From: Dipteris shenzhenensis
Lineage: Eukaryota > Polypodiophyta > Polypodiopsida > Gleicheniales
Reading direction: 5' to 3' (one strand)
DNA length: 64,000 nt
Assembly (NCBI GenBank): GCA_047967505.1
Contig: CM106539.1
Positions 53,901 to 56,593 of the stretch are shown one piece after another. Under the pieces are notes generated by a model. The model had not been told where the DNA came from. It saw nothing but the letters and a program-made list of their open reading frames with translations, and did not search any database. The position numbers and the translations under genes are program-made. The first letter of the stretch is position 1; every line of letters begins with the position of its first letter.

Positions 53901-56593
53901 TATGGAAGAATATAGAGATGTGTAGGAGGACATTAAGGGATTTTTTTGAAAGATTAATATTGACTATGGAAGAATGCATATAGAGATGTGCAGGAGGACA
54001 TTAAGCGGAAACAAATGACAAAGGCAAGGATATGAAAGGCCTTTTGGGTGTATGTGGGTTGAGGAGAGGGGGGTTGAAAGAGGGGGTTGGGGCCATCTTG
54101 CTGGGGGAGACGCAGAAGATGTGATAGGTAGGGGCAGCAGGGAGTCAAGAGGATAAACATGAAGGATGAGCAGGGGCAAAATGCACGAAAGTGGAGTGGA
54201 TTGGAGAGGGAAAGGTAGAGGGTGACCAATGACCATGATAGGATGCAGGGAAGCAGGTAATGGAGCAGAGGGGCGGGAGGGAGGGAGAAGTCGTCTTTCT
54301 GGCTCAAAGCAGAAGACTGAAATCTAGGAACTATGCATTTATGCTTGCCTTTACTGTGTATTTAATTTGCAGTCCATGAACCCCAGTTATTATGATCTTG
54401 AGAGCACCACCAGCAATGTCATCAATGCATATCTGTCCAGGCAAGTTTATGTCCAGTCTTTGCACTCTATTTTACTTGCTTTAAGTAATCCTACAGTATC
54501 ACTTGTGATCCCCCTGAAAGTGACGGTTTCTTGGTCTCTTTGTTCAGCCTTGTGATGAACACCCTGCAAACTCTAGAAGATGCGGGGTGTATAAGAGTGA
54601 ACGATGACAACACTGTTGAACCTCTTATACTGGGCACTATAGCATCTCAGTATTACCTGAGCTACACAACGGTTGCATTATTCAGTTCCAACATCAAAGT
54701 CGATACCACACTTGAAGTGGGTGAATATTCTAAATATCTTTTCATCGATTTAGTGCTACTCATGTTGCAAGGTGGTCGTGTGTTTCATTCAGCTGTGATT
54801 CTGGTTGGTATTTTGCATCCAGGGTCTGCTGTTTGTGCTGTCGAGTGCCACTGAGTATAATGAGCTTCCAGTTCGACATAATGAGGTAATAAAAACAGCA
54901 AAACCGTTATTTATAGTATGTGATGAGTTGTGATCCTGCCCAGCACCTAATCTAACATTTCATGCTGAATTGGAATATTGTGTCTGGAAACTGGTATTGG
55001 ATGCACTCAAGAATTCAAATGTAACTCTCTTGCTTTGACAGGAAAAATTAAACGAAATTCTTGCCAAGGAGGTTCGACTAGCTGTAGATTCTCGTATTCT
55101 GGATGACCCCCATGTCAAGGCAAACTTATTGCTACAGGTCAAAAAATAATATTGTCAAATGAATCGATTTGCCTGTCTAGCAAGATCAAGGACATGAATC
55201 TCCTTTTTAGAAAAAAATATGGATGCAAAAGAAGAAGATAGAATAGGGAGTTCTGAAAGATTCATGTAAAAATCATTTAGTTTTCTTGCATGTATGGCTG
55301 ATCCATACCATAACTTCATGGTGCAGGCACATTTCTTGCAACTAGAATTGCCTATAATTGACTATTTGACAGATACTAAGTCAGTTCTGGATCAGAGTAT
55401 ACGTATTATCCAAGCAATGGTAGATCTAGCAGCTAATGGTGGCTGGCTTAAAACTGCCTTGAATGCTATGCATCTACTTCAAATGGTTATTCAGGTAAAA
55501 ATTTTTAAAGGCACATCATGACCAAATGTTTCTTTTTTAGGTGACTAGCAAATTAAAGGTTAATACCTAAGACTTACTGCTTGAACCTTTGACCTATGCC
55601 AGGGTTTGTGGTTCAGTGAGGATGCCTCTTTGCGAATGATACCATACATGAATGACCTGGTGCTCAACGTCTTAAAAGAGAGAGGTGTTTCTAGCATTCA
55701 AAGACTTCTGAACTGCTCTGAAGACTCTCTTCTGCGATTGATGCAGCCACTTTTCACAGCCTCAGAACTATCAGAAGCGCTGCAGGTTCACTGCTTGTGC
55801 CCTTATTAATGGACCTTGTTACTCTTCTTGAACCCTGTGTATGATTTTTCCTTCTTGTGGTTTGTTCCCATTCGATCAATCATGAAGACGAAGAGGTTTA
55901 TAAAAGGATGTGGAGGAAAGAGATTGTCTGACAAGCTAAGACTGTTCCAATATTTCTGGCAGTGCATAGCACATCTCCCTCGAATAGATACAAAATGGAA
56001 GATCCACGAGGAAAGAGCAGGCGATGGCTTGTCATCCATAGAGATCCTCCTTCAAAGAACCAGCTCTAGCCAAAAAAGTTATAGAGCTTTTGCACCACGC
56101 TATCCCAAGGTATTTTGCAATTTAACATGTTTGAATTTCTGAAGGATTGGGCAAACATGGTTAATATTTGGATTTCCTCTTTAATGGCTGTTTATTCAGA
56201 TGAAAGATGAAAGCTGGTGGCTTGTACTCGGCAATGTTTCCACATGGGAGCTATATGCTTTAAAACGTGTTAATTTTGTTGACCATTTGAAAACGAAGCT
56301 GGTTATCCCTCCAAATGTACATGCAATTGAGGAGGTAAATCTTTCTAAACCTCTCAGGCACCGCACTATTTCCTTTTACATATTCTAATGTGGGGAGGCT
56401 TTGTGCGAACAAGATGCTTCTTTGTAAACAAACACTAGAAATTTGAGAAGGCCCTCCTATACCCCCTGTATTGCCACAATTGACAGCCACACAGTGCATT
56501 GAAGTTGGTGCTGTGAAATGGCAGGACATCAAGCTTTTCCTAGTATCTGATTGCTACCTAGGCCTTGATCAACAGTATACAGTGAGGAACTGA
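11137..56593 (+). CDS. ASCC3: ASCC3 / DExH14-type Ski2-like RNA helicase, C-terminal ~1190 residues (28 exons)
   Basis: The joined exons are 11137-11349, 12045-12200, 16833-17057, 17148-17249, 17382-17462, 17699-17779, 18164-18367, 18488-18604, 33142-33264, 33368-33457, 33592-33717, 33827-33889, 34010-34098, 34262-34352, 51195-51344, 51494-51685, 51782-51847, 51946-52101, 52219-52362, 54373-54440, 54548-54716, 54823-54885, 55042-55137, 55327-55494, 55603-55785, 55963-56109, 56200-56334 and 56525-56593. They sum to 3567 nt with no stop before the last codon. The protein is a nuclear/cytosolic ATP-dependent nucleic-acid helicase; in animals ASCC3 works in the ASC-1 complex (alkylation repair, ribosome quality control), and the plant orthologue is DExH14. 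The second cassette keeps [13 protein letters not shown] and QMMGRAGRP. Elements such as SHFNPIQTQ and [11 protein letters not shown] favour ASCC3 over Brr2. The N-terminal ~900-1000 residues lie upstream of the window. Confidence 0.95.
11350..12044 (+). other. Intron 1, TG- and GA-rich
   Basis: This 695-bp intron is rich in TG and has a (GA)n tract at 11946-11979. No gene is visible. Confidence 0.85.
12045..12200 (+). CDS. ASCC3: Helicase exon 2: Sec63 unit 1
   Basis: 52 residues from [14 protein letters not shown] to ITILIQ follow the acceptor aaagcag; the donor is cag|gtggca. VAHSSEFEN and CPLEVRGG are conserved family stretches. Confidence 0.93.
13061..14330 (-). mobile_element. Copia element fragment: protease to integrase
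   Basis: On the minus strand the order is a protease relic ([13 protein letters not shown] near 14090-14165), a pre-integrase segment (13864-14058) and the integrase C-terminal part (13255-13791, with [22 protein letters not shown]). Frameshifts separate the frames and the RT is missing. It belongs to the same family as the element at 22969-25779. The gag ORF at 14558-15385 lies in the right order to be part of it, but that link is uncertain. Confidence 0.75.
14362..14529. repeat. Perfect 84-bp tandem duplication
   Basis: The 84-bp unit starting ctccctatactttaatta is present twice head to tail (14362-14445 and 14446-14529) with no difference seen. It sits between the Copia protease relic and the gag ORF. 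Confidence 0.92.
14558..15385 (-). CDS. Copia-type gag polyprotein, intact 275 codons
   Basis: The N-terminus has the Copia gag signature ([15 protein letters not shown]), followed by a UBN2/retrotran-gag-2 region. Near residues 210-225 is one zinc knuckle, [14 protein letters not shown] (CX2CX4HX4C), and then an acidic stretch of Glu. It would form the particle shell that packages the element's RNA. No pol ORF follows in frame; a protease relic lies just downstream. The tRNA primer site at 16358-16369 and LTR at 16372 place the 5' LTR about 1 kb upstream of the start. It is inside intron 2 of the helicase, in antisense. It is one of the few undamaged transposon ORFs here. Confidence 0.85.
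   Translation of the reverse strand: MVRPSQMASKIDKFEEEGFHTWQTKRKFILMKKEIWKVANGKETKPTTREGEASWLPKDEKALAIIALGFSDSFIHHIDGCETAHAAWTHLEHVFGAQGRCSKFSLLIKFFDLKLDREEFISSHLNSMKSILTQLSGIKFNLDEDIAIAILLRSLTKEYGTIVTTLTNILEISLVEIEASLLEEERKIKQRSNYKEGAYLARSNLSNFKGKSKMKCNFCSKPRHFEKECYAMKRCSANLVEEAETEEEEEPENVKSLTAYNTQVKSNKGKDPYVF
16358..16369 (-). promoter_or_regulatory. Primer-binding site (initiator tRNA-Met type)
   Basis: Read on the minus strand this is TGGTATCAGAGC, the usual plant LTR-retrotransposon primer site, two bases from the presumed LTR. Confidence 0.85.
16372..16629 (-). mobile_element. 5' LTR of the Copia gag element
   Basis: It starts TG beside the primer site, and the far end is placed at a CA (catacatca) by the TG...CA rule. 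The matching 3' LTR is not visible to the left, so the far boundary is approximate. Confidence 0.5.
16833..17057 (+). CDS. ASCC3: Helicase exon 3: Sec63 unit 1
   Basis: 75 residues ([13 protein letters not shown] to KELSPE) include [11 protein letters not shown]-like [17 protein letters not shown] and [10 protein letters not shown]. The acceptor is caaacag and the donor gag|gttgaa. Confidence 0.93.
17148..17249 (+). CDS. ASCC3: Helicase exon 4: Sec63 unit 1
   Basis: 34 residues, [15 protein letters not shown] to HPHGGK; phase 0 at both ends; donor aag|gtatct. Confidence 0.93.
17382..17462 (+). CDS. ASCC3: Helicase exon 5: Sec63 unit 1
   Basis: 27 residues, [20 protein letters not shown] onward to SVLQ. 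The acceptor is ccctttag and the donor cag|gtgcaa. Confidence 0.92.
17699..17779 (+). CDS. ASCC3: Helicase exon 6: FN3-like part of Sec63 unit 1
   Basis: 27 residues, [17 protein letters not shown] to WWLWVE. A short duplication (gctaagg..taaggcttctg, 17651-17695) sits just before the acceptor. Confidence 0.92.
18164..18367 (+). CDS. ASCC3: Helicase exon 7: FN3-like part of Sec63 unit 1
   Basis: 68 residues, [15 protein letters not shown] to HLILPE, with the conserved [20 protein letters not shown]. The acceptor is ctcag and the donor gaa|gtaaga. Confidence 0.94.
18488..18604 (+). CDS. ASCC3: Helicase exon 8: linker into cassette 2, Q-motif region
   Basis: 39 residues, [19 protein letters not shown] to [10 protein letters not shown]. 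It ends at the FNPIQTQ that precedes the ATP-binding loop. The donor cag|gtgagc opens the 14.5 kb intron 8. Confidence 0.94.
18605..19553 (+). other. Intron 8, first kilobase, no gene recognised
   Basis: Nothing coding is seen. A G-run occurs at about 19070-19083, and 19215-19500 is pyrimidine-rich, which yields long low-complexity open frames without motifs. Confidence 0.5.
19554..21067 (-). mobile_element. Truncated Copia element: gag N-terminus, leader and 5' LTR
   Basis: On the minus strand a short gag start (19554-19823, [16 protein letters not shown], typical of DUF4219-type Copia gag) is followed upstream by a 1 kb leader, a primer site at 20845-20856 (TGGTATCAGAGC in sense) and a TG...CA LTR at 20859-21067. 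The rest of gag and all pol are missing. The leader carries dense TACGG motifs. Confidence 0.7.
20395..20780. repeat. Cluster of GTACGG/TGTACG motifs in the Copia leader
   Basis: Around ten TACG-containing hexamers (gtacggc, atacgga, tgtacgg) occur in under 400 bp, irregularly spaced. The same core appears as CCGTAC/GTACGG near 1847-1900. The function is unknown. Confidence 0.55.
21130..22200 (-). mobile_element. LINE fragment with endonuclease domain
   Basis: On the minus strand an APE-type endonuclease remnant ([11 protein letters not shown] near 21880-21915, matching GDFNAR of LINE copy 2) and the following linker are recognisable. It is a different subfamily from copies 1-3, with frame breaks. 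It is fused in frame to a Copia RT piece at about 22200. Confidence 0.65.
22200..22620 (-). mobile_element. Copia reverse-transcriptase fragment (N-terminal half)
   Basis: The minus strand reads [35 protein letters not shown] and [20 protein letters not shown], the N-terminal RT block of Tnt1-like Copia elements. The YVDD half is absent because the frame continues into LINE endonuclease sequence. Confidence 0.8.
22969..23225 (-). repeat. 3' LTR of the Copia element
   Basis: 257 bp; the terminal TG has decayed to TA, and it ends CCTACA. Compared with the 5' LTR it lacks 21 bp. Confidence 0.88.
25502..25779 (-). repeat. 5' LTR of the Copia element
   Basis: 278 bp, TGTTGG...CCTACA, adjoining the primer site and the AGGAG duplication. 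Confidence 0.88.
25905..25924. repeat. 20-bp perfect palindrome of CTCGAG units
   Basis: The stretch CTCGAGACTCGAGTCTCGAG is its own reverse complement. No gene context explains it. Confidence 0.85.
26405..28690 (+). mobile_element. hAT (DUF659) transposase pseudogene
   Basis: In order the plus strand shows a [14 protein letters not shown] segment (26490-26550), the DUF659 region (26640-26850, [20 protein letters not shown]), a catalytic-region relic (SACMAHLF, near 26950), and the C-terminal dimerisation domain (27680-27840, [20 protein letters not shown] then [11 protein letters not shown]). Frameshifts and stops occur between segments. A short acidic tail (28570-28690) follows. It would be a DNA-transposon transposase. 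Confidence 0.8.
28727..29038 (+). repeat. Three degenerate ~90-120 bp tandem units
   Basis: Each unit carries tagtcacctttgtatttgag, then ccttgaggctatgacatatg, then a gattggcaattttgcttgcag-like end. It lies just downstream of the hAT coding relic and may be its subterminal region. Confidence 0.75.
29205..29290 (+). repeat. GTTCCC-rich short-repeat segment
   Basis: Repeated attcccattccc / gttcccgttcccg motifs end at a ctactatgg. The reverse complement of a similar segment occurs at 44045-44165 beside another hAT relic. Confidence 0.55.
29291..29985. other. No feature recognised
   Basis: About 700 bp between the hAT relic and LINE copy 3; no domain or repeat is seen. Confidence 0.4.
29990..33067 (+). 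mobile_element. LINE copy 3, 5'-truncated non-LTR retrotransposon
   Basis: Plus-strand, same family as copies 1 and 2. It holds the endonuclease-RT linker (29990-30210), RT fingers and palm (30475-31074: [14 protein letters not shown] near 30930), the RT core with [19 protein letters not shown] and the catalytic YVDD (31087-31488), then the C-terminal region with a knuckle-like [15 protein letters not shown] near 32280. It ends in taataaa followed by TTTC repeats (33040-33067). In-frame stops at about 31072 and 31486 and several frameshifts kill it. It inserted just 75 bp before helicase exon 9, in sense orientation. Confidence 0.85.
33142..33264 (+). CDS. ASCC3: Helicase exon 9: Walker A of cassette 2
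   Basis: 41 residues with [19 protein letters not shown], the ATP-binding P-loop (motif I) of the second RecA1 domain. The acceptor is ctctttag and the donor aag|gtatgc. Confidence 0.96.
33368..33457 (+). CDS. ASCC3: Helicase exon 10: motif Ia
   Basis: 30 residues, [18 protein letters not shown] to NKRM. IAPLKAL is motif Ia. The donor is atg|gtgatt. Confidence 0.94.
33592..33717 (+). CDS. ASCC3: Helicase exon 11: motif Ib
   Basis: 42 residues, [15 protein letters not shown] to SYVTK, including [13 protein letters not shown] (motif Ib). The donor is aag|gtttgc. Confidence 0.95.
33827..33889 (+). CDS. ASCC3: Helicase exon 12: DEIH box (GC donor)
   Basis: 21 residues with [21 protein letters not shown] is Walker B (motif II). 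The exon must end at GAG before gcatga, because reading on meets TGA after one codon, so the donor is GC. Confidence 0.93.
34010..34098 (+). CDS. ASCC3: Helicase exon 13: motif III (GC donor)
   Basis: 29 codons plus two bases, [12 protein letters not shown] to [12 protein letters not shown] is motif III as in second cassettes. The CG at the end joins T of the next exon to give Arg (NARDLA). The donor is GC (cg|gcaaga). Confidence 0.92.
34262..34352 (+). CDS. ASCC3: Helicase exon 14: end of RecA1
   Basis: After one completing base, 30 residues from [16 protein letters not shown] to LEVHIQ. The donor cag|gttagg opens the 16.8 kb intron 14. Confidence 0.93.
34353..34794. other. Start of intron 14, no feature recognised
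   Basis: AT-rich intron sequence with no domain or repeat seen. Confidence 0.5.
34795..35935 (+). mobile_element. LINE copy 4 fragment, RT core onward
   Basis: Plus strand; remnants of [16 protein letters not shown] (catalytic YADD near 34911-34935), [11 protein letters not shown] and the downstream region (35250-35520). It is a different subfamily from copies 1-3, frameshifted, with a 130-bp internal duplication. It stops where the Ty3/gypsy relic begins. Confidence 0.7.
35091..35315 (+). repeat. 130-bp tandem duplication inside LINE copy 4
   Basis: The unit starting agagatcgttgag at 35091 recurs at 35221; a shorter 33-bp piece (cacaatgagaccagctatgc) is present three times. Confidence 0.8.
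36184..37800 (-). CDS. Ty3/gypsy RNase H-integrase ORF, 538 codons
   Basis: Residues ~1-150 are the RT connection and RNase H ([24 protein letters not shown]). The zinc-binding H2C2 segment is near residue 270 (HPGIQKTY...CQKCQ). The integrase catalytic core follows ([21 protein letters not shown], then DGQTERVNQ), so the D,D,E residues are present. It would cut and join element DNA to the host genome. The frame is open throughout, remarkable given the damage around it; the upstream RT is in another frame. The first ATG is internal to pol. Confidence 0.85.
   Translation of the reverse strand: MLGFYRRFIQDYARIVVPMTDQLKGKGSTFIWDEPQKRSFEKLKVAIAVTPVLKVVDPNEPFVVETDASDFAVGAVFIQKDRPVTFESKKLDRAQWNYSAYENELYAIVYALKKWRHYLYGAKFEIIFDQESIKWICNQPELKGRKARWVELMQEFDIRLTYRKGKFNVVANSLSQMQIVNELSFTPFQNDFLEFLKGKCEFDPHFFEIWKAIRNRDPTNREAFTEKSHGNGDTPQVGDKGLKWKKYTIEDGYLLYKDRVMTILFEYHDSPSVGHPGIQKTYVLLKRQFFWSRIGKDVQDYVLKCQKCQVNKVECLKVGGLLHPLEIPSGKWESISMDFIVGLPRTQRGHNSVWVIMDRLTEMAHFIPVSEDVKTPELARLFVEHIYGLYGLPVDILSDRDSKFNNHFWRAVFKRLETSLNMSIADHPQSDGQTERVNQIQTYISKPQTNWEQYLPILEFAYNSAKHSAIGFSPSIMMYGFQSRAPITVGLEKEKVQAAKDFLEYMNQTLRLAKDSIRRAQDRARSYANPTVESWSLK
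37974..38309 (-). pseudogene. Ty3/gypsy reverse transcriptase, catalytic box deleted
   Basis: [27 protein letters not shown] and [17 protein letters not shown] are RT motifs. After LEKFAVVF the expected DDILIYSK stretch is absent, and the sequence passes with a frameshift straight to EHLFQLL in the next frame (37784-37999). Confidence 0.85.
39000..39523 (-). pseudogene. Ty3/gypsy gag
   Basis: The retrotrans-gag domain is clear ([31 protein letters not shown]). A start near 39521 ([17 protein letters not shown]) is in a region with stops. There is no zinc knuckle before the protease relic. Confidence 0.75.
39647..39859 (+). repeat. 5' LTR of the gag-only element
   Basis: 213 bp. Relative to the 3' LTR it lacks exactly 74 bp in one block after gtggtaag; otherwise almost identical. 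Confidence 0.92.
39860..39872 (+). promoter_or_regulatory. Primer-binding site of the gag-only element
   Basis: TGGTATCAGAGCC directly follows the LTR; complementary to initiator tRNA-Met, as in many plant elements. Confidence 0.88.
40702..41534 (+). pseudogene. Copia-like gag of the gag-only element
   Basis: It starts [21 protein letters not shown], related to the gag at 14558-15385. The frame has a TAG near 40795 and a shift near 41045, then is open from 41049 to the TAA at 41532-41534. Two zinc knuckles, [14 protein letters not shown] and [14 protein letters not shown], lie in tandem. It would encapsidate RNA. Confidence 0.82.
41914..42200 (+). repeat. 3' LTR of the gag-only element
   Basis: 287 bp, TGTTGG...CCAACA, followed by the GTCCT duplication. 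It holds the 74-bp block missing from the 5' LTR. Confidence 0.92.
42975..42986 (-). promoter_or_regulatory. Primer-binding site of the Ty3/gypsy element
   Basis: TGGTATCAGAGC on the minus strand; the adjoining sequence at 42988 begins tgagac, as an LTR end would. Confidence 0.75.
42988..43190 (-). repeat. Probable 5' LTR of the Ty3/gypsy element
   Basis: It begins TG next to the primer site and may end at gccttaaca near 43190. No second copy exists in the window, so the outer boundary is a guess. Confidence 0.4.
43395..43697 (+). mobile_element. LINE 5' fragment (start of the endonuclease ORF)
   Basis: A block around accatttggaactgtgatgg (43589 onward) matches in reverse the 5' part of LINE copy 2 near 9460-9490. 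It is short and decayed. Confidence 0.5.
43719..44005. repeat. Array of short W-box-like hairpin units
   Basis: About nine imperfect ~20-bp units, each a small hairpin such as ttgactccggtcaa or ggttaactacggttaa. Eight TTGACC/T cores in both orientations fall in under 280 bp (43719, 43733, 43805, 43823, 43937, 43945, 43977, 43985). TTGACY is the WRKY-binding W-box core; activity is not shown. Confidence 0.6.
44045..44165 (-). repeat. ACGTTCC/GTTCCC-rich segment with imperfect inverted ends
   Basis: Repeated ggaacgtgaacg motifs are bounded by catagttactacg and cgtagtcaccata, which are imperfect inverted repeats (10 of 13). The segment resembles 29205-29290 in reverse. Confidence 0.5.
44333..45250 (-). 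mobile_element. hAT (DUF659) transposase pseudogene, C-terminally truncated
   Basis: The minus strand has an N-terminal linker, [22 protein letters not shown] (near 44930-45000), and then, after a frameshift near 44855, the DUF659 domain (44333-44815: [34 protein letters not shown]). The RNase H-like remainder and the dimerisation domain are missing. Related to the relic at 26405-28690, but not the same copy. Confidence 0.8.
45734..46022. repeat. Fold-back duplicate of the hAT N-terminal segment
   Basis: 45781-46022 is a near-identical direct copy of about 44897-45140. The preceding 45734-45779 is an inverted copy of its end, so 46-base arms at 45734-45779 and 45977-46022 face each other across ~200 bp. 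Confidence 0.8.
46330..47470 (+). mobile_element. LINE 3' fragment
   Basis: Recognisable by the end-of-ORF2 pattern shared with LINE copy 3: an acttcagg-type spacer, LTEDLNWS-like sequence (46435-46455) and a knuckle relic [11 protein letters not shown] (46552-46586). It ends in a noncoding tail near a run ggttaataaacacaac (47459). Confidence 0.6.
47475..48950 (+). mobile_element. LINE 3' fragment, second copy
   Basis: It begins in the RT thumb region (SYLGAIFTM near 47520) and runs through the C-terminal region, with many stops. It lies head to tail with the preceding fragment. Confidence 0.5.
48951..50123. other. Intron 14, LTR-element leader or unassigned
   Basis: No protein domain was found. 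The part near 49620-50123 precedes a minus-strand primer site and may be that element's leader. Confidence 0.35.
50124..50135 (-). promoter_or_regulatory. Primer-binding site of an LTR retrotransposon relic
   Basis: TGGTATCAGAGC on the minus strand; an LTR-like TG (tgttatgaacc) begins at 50138. The LTR's outer end could not be placed. Confidence 0.7.
51195..51344 (+). CDS. ASCC3: Helicase exon 15: start of RecA2, motif IV (GC donor)
   Basis: 50 residues, [17 protein letters not shown] to LDLIQ, with [16 protein letters not shown]. The donor is cag|gcaaga (GC); the nearest downstream GT would break the frame with the next exon. Confidence 0.94.
51494..51685 (+). CDS. ASCC3: Helicase exon 16: RecA2
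   Basis: 64 residues, [18 protein letters not shown] to FTNNKIQ, including [10 protein letters not shown]. The donor is cag|gtaaaa. Confidence 0.95.
51782..51847 (+). CDS. ASCC3: Helicase exon 17: motif V
   Basis: 22 residues, [20 protein letters not shown] onward to IK; motif V of RecA2. The donor is aag|gtagat. Confidence 0.95.
51946..52101 (+). CDS. ASCC3: Helicase exon 18: motif VI
   Basis: 52 residues from [15 protein letters not shown] to KSFYKK, with [12 protein letters not shown] (motif VI, arginine finger). The donor is aag|gttggt. Confidence 0.95.
52219..52362 (+). CDS. ASCC3: Helicase exon 19: winged helix start
   Basis: 48 residues, [16 protein letters not shown] to YLFRRL. The donor is ctt|gtaagt. 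Confidence 0.94.
52699..52964 (+). repeat. 133-bp diverged tandem duplication
   Basis: The block ctagctgggctagcctagg at 52712 recurs at 52845, with roughly one change every ten bases. Confidence 0.85.
53051..53318 (+). repeat. Perfect 134-bp tandem duplication
   Basis: The unit tgcatcttctatgagg...cagctgccc at 53051-53184 is repeated at 53185-53318 with no difference seen. Confidence 0.92.
53617..53855 (+). repeat. G-run and (TG)n tract
   Basis: A 13-base G-run and (TG)n at 53617-53651, more G-runs to 53669, and G-runs at 53812-53854 separated by single T, A or C. On the transcribed sense they could form G-quadruplexes. Confidence 0.85.
54373..54440 (+). CDS. ASCC3: Helicase exon 20: winged helix (GC donor)
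   Basis: 22 codons plus two bases, [15 protein letters not shown] to AYLS. The donor ag|gcaagt matches the GC-AG consensus; AG joins C of the next exon (Ser). Confidence 0.93.
54548..54716 (+). CDS. ASCC3: Helicase exon 21: winged helix to Sec63 unit 2
   Basis: After one base, 56 residues [15 protein letters not shown] to VDTTLE, with [13 protein letters not shown]. The donor is gaa|gtgggt. Confidence 0.94.
54823..54885 (+). CDS. ASCC3: Helicase exon 22: Sec63 unit 2
   Basis: 21 residues, [20 protein letters not shown] plus E. The donor is gag|gtaata. Confidence 0.93.
55042..55137 (+). CDS. ASCC3: Helicase exon 23: Sec63 unit 2
   Basis: 32 residues, [13 protein letters not shown] to [12 protein letters not shown]. 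The donor is cag|gtcaaa. Confidence 0.93.
55327..55494 (+). CDS. ASCC3: Helicase exon 24: Sec63 unit 2
   Basis: 56 residues, [20 protein letters not shown] to LLQMVIQ, with the conserved [12 protein letters not shown]. Confidence 0.94.
55603..55785 (+). CDS. ASCC3: Helicase exon 25: Sec63 unit 2
   Basis: 61 residues, [18 protein letters not shown] to LSEALQ. The acceptor is tgccag and the donor cag|gttcac. Confidence 0.93.
55963..56109 (+). CDS. ASCC3: Helicase exon 26: FN3-like part of Sec63 unit 2
   Basis: 49 residues, [14 protein letters not shown] to FAPRYPK. The N-terminal part is variable, so the acceptor (ggcag) is the least certain of the set. Confidence 0.85.
56200..56334 (+). CDS. 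ASCC3: Helicase exon 27: FN3-like part of Sec63 unit 2
   Basis: 45 residues, [19 protein letters not shown] to HAIEE. The donor is gag|gtaaat. Confidence 0.94.
56525..56593 (+). CDS. ASCC3: Helicase exon 28, C-terminus and stop
   Basis: 22 residues and [23 protein letters not shown] onward; [11 protein letters not shown] is the family's conserved end. Confidence 0.95.
   Translation, partial: DIKLFLVSDCYLGLDQQYTVRN

Larger units (their letters stand above)
52363..54372 (+). other. Intron 19 with duplications and G-rich tracts
   Basis: 2.0 kb with a 133-bp tandem duplication, a perfect 134-bp tandem duplication, G-runs and a 65-bp duplicate pair (53884-53940, 53949-54006). No transposon protein is seen. 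Confidence 0.8.

Noticed and set aside
11137-56593. Brr2 (DExH12) as identity of the helicase
   Set aside because: The linker and P-loop wording ([20 protein letters not shown]) and the C-terminal [11 protein letters not shown] match ASCC3/DExH14 rather than Brr2.
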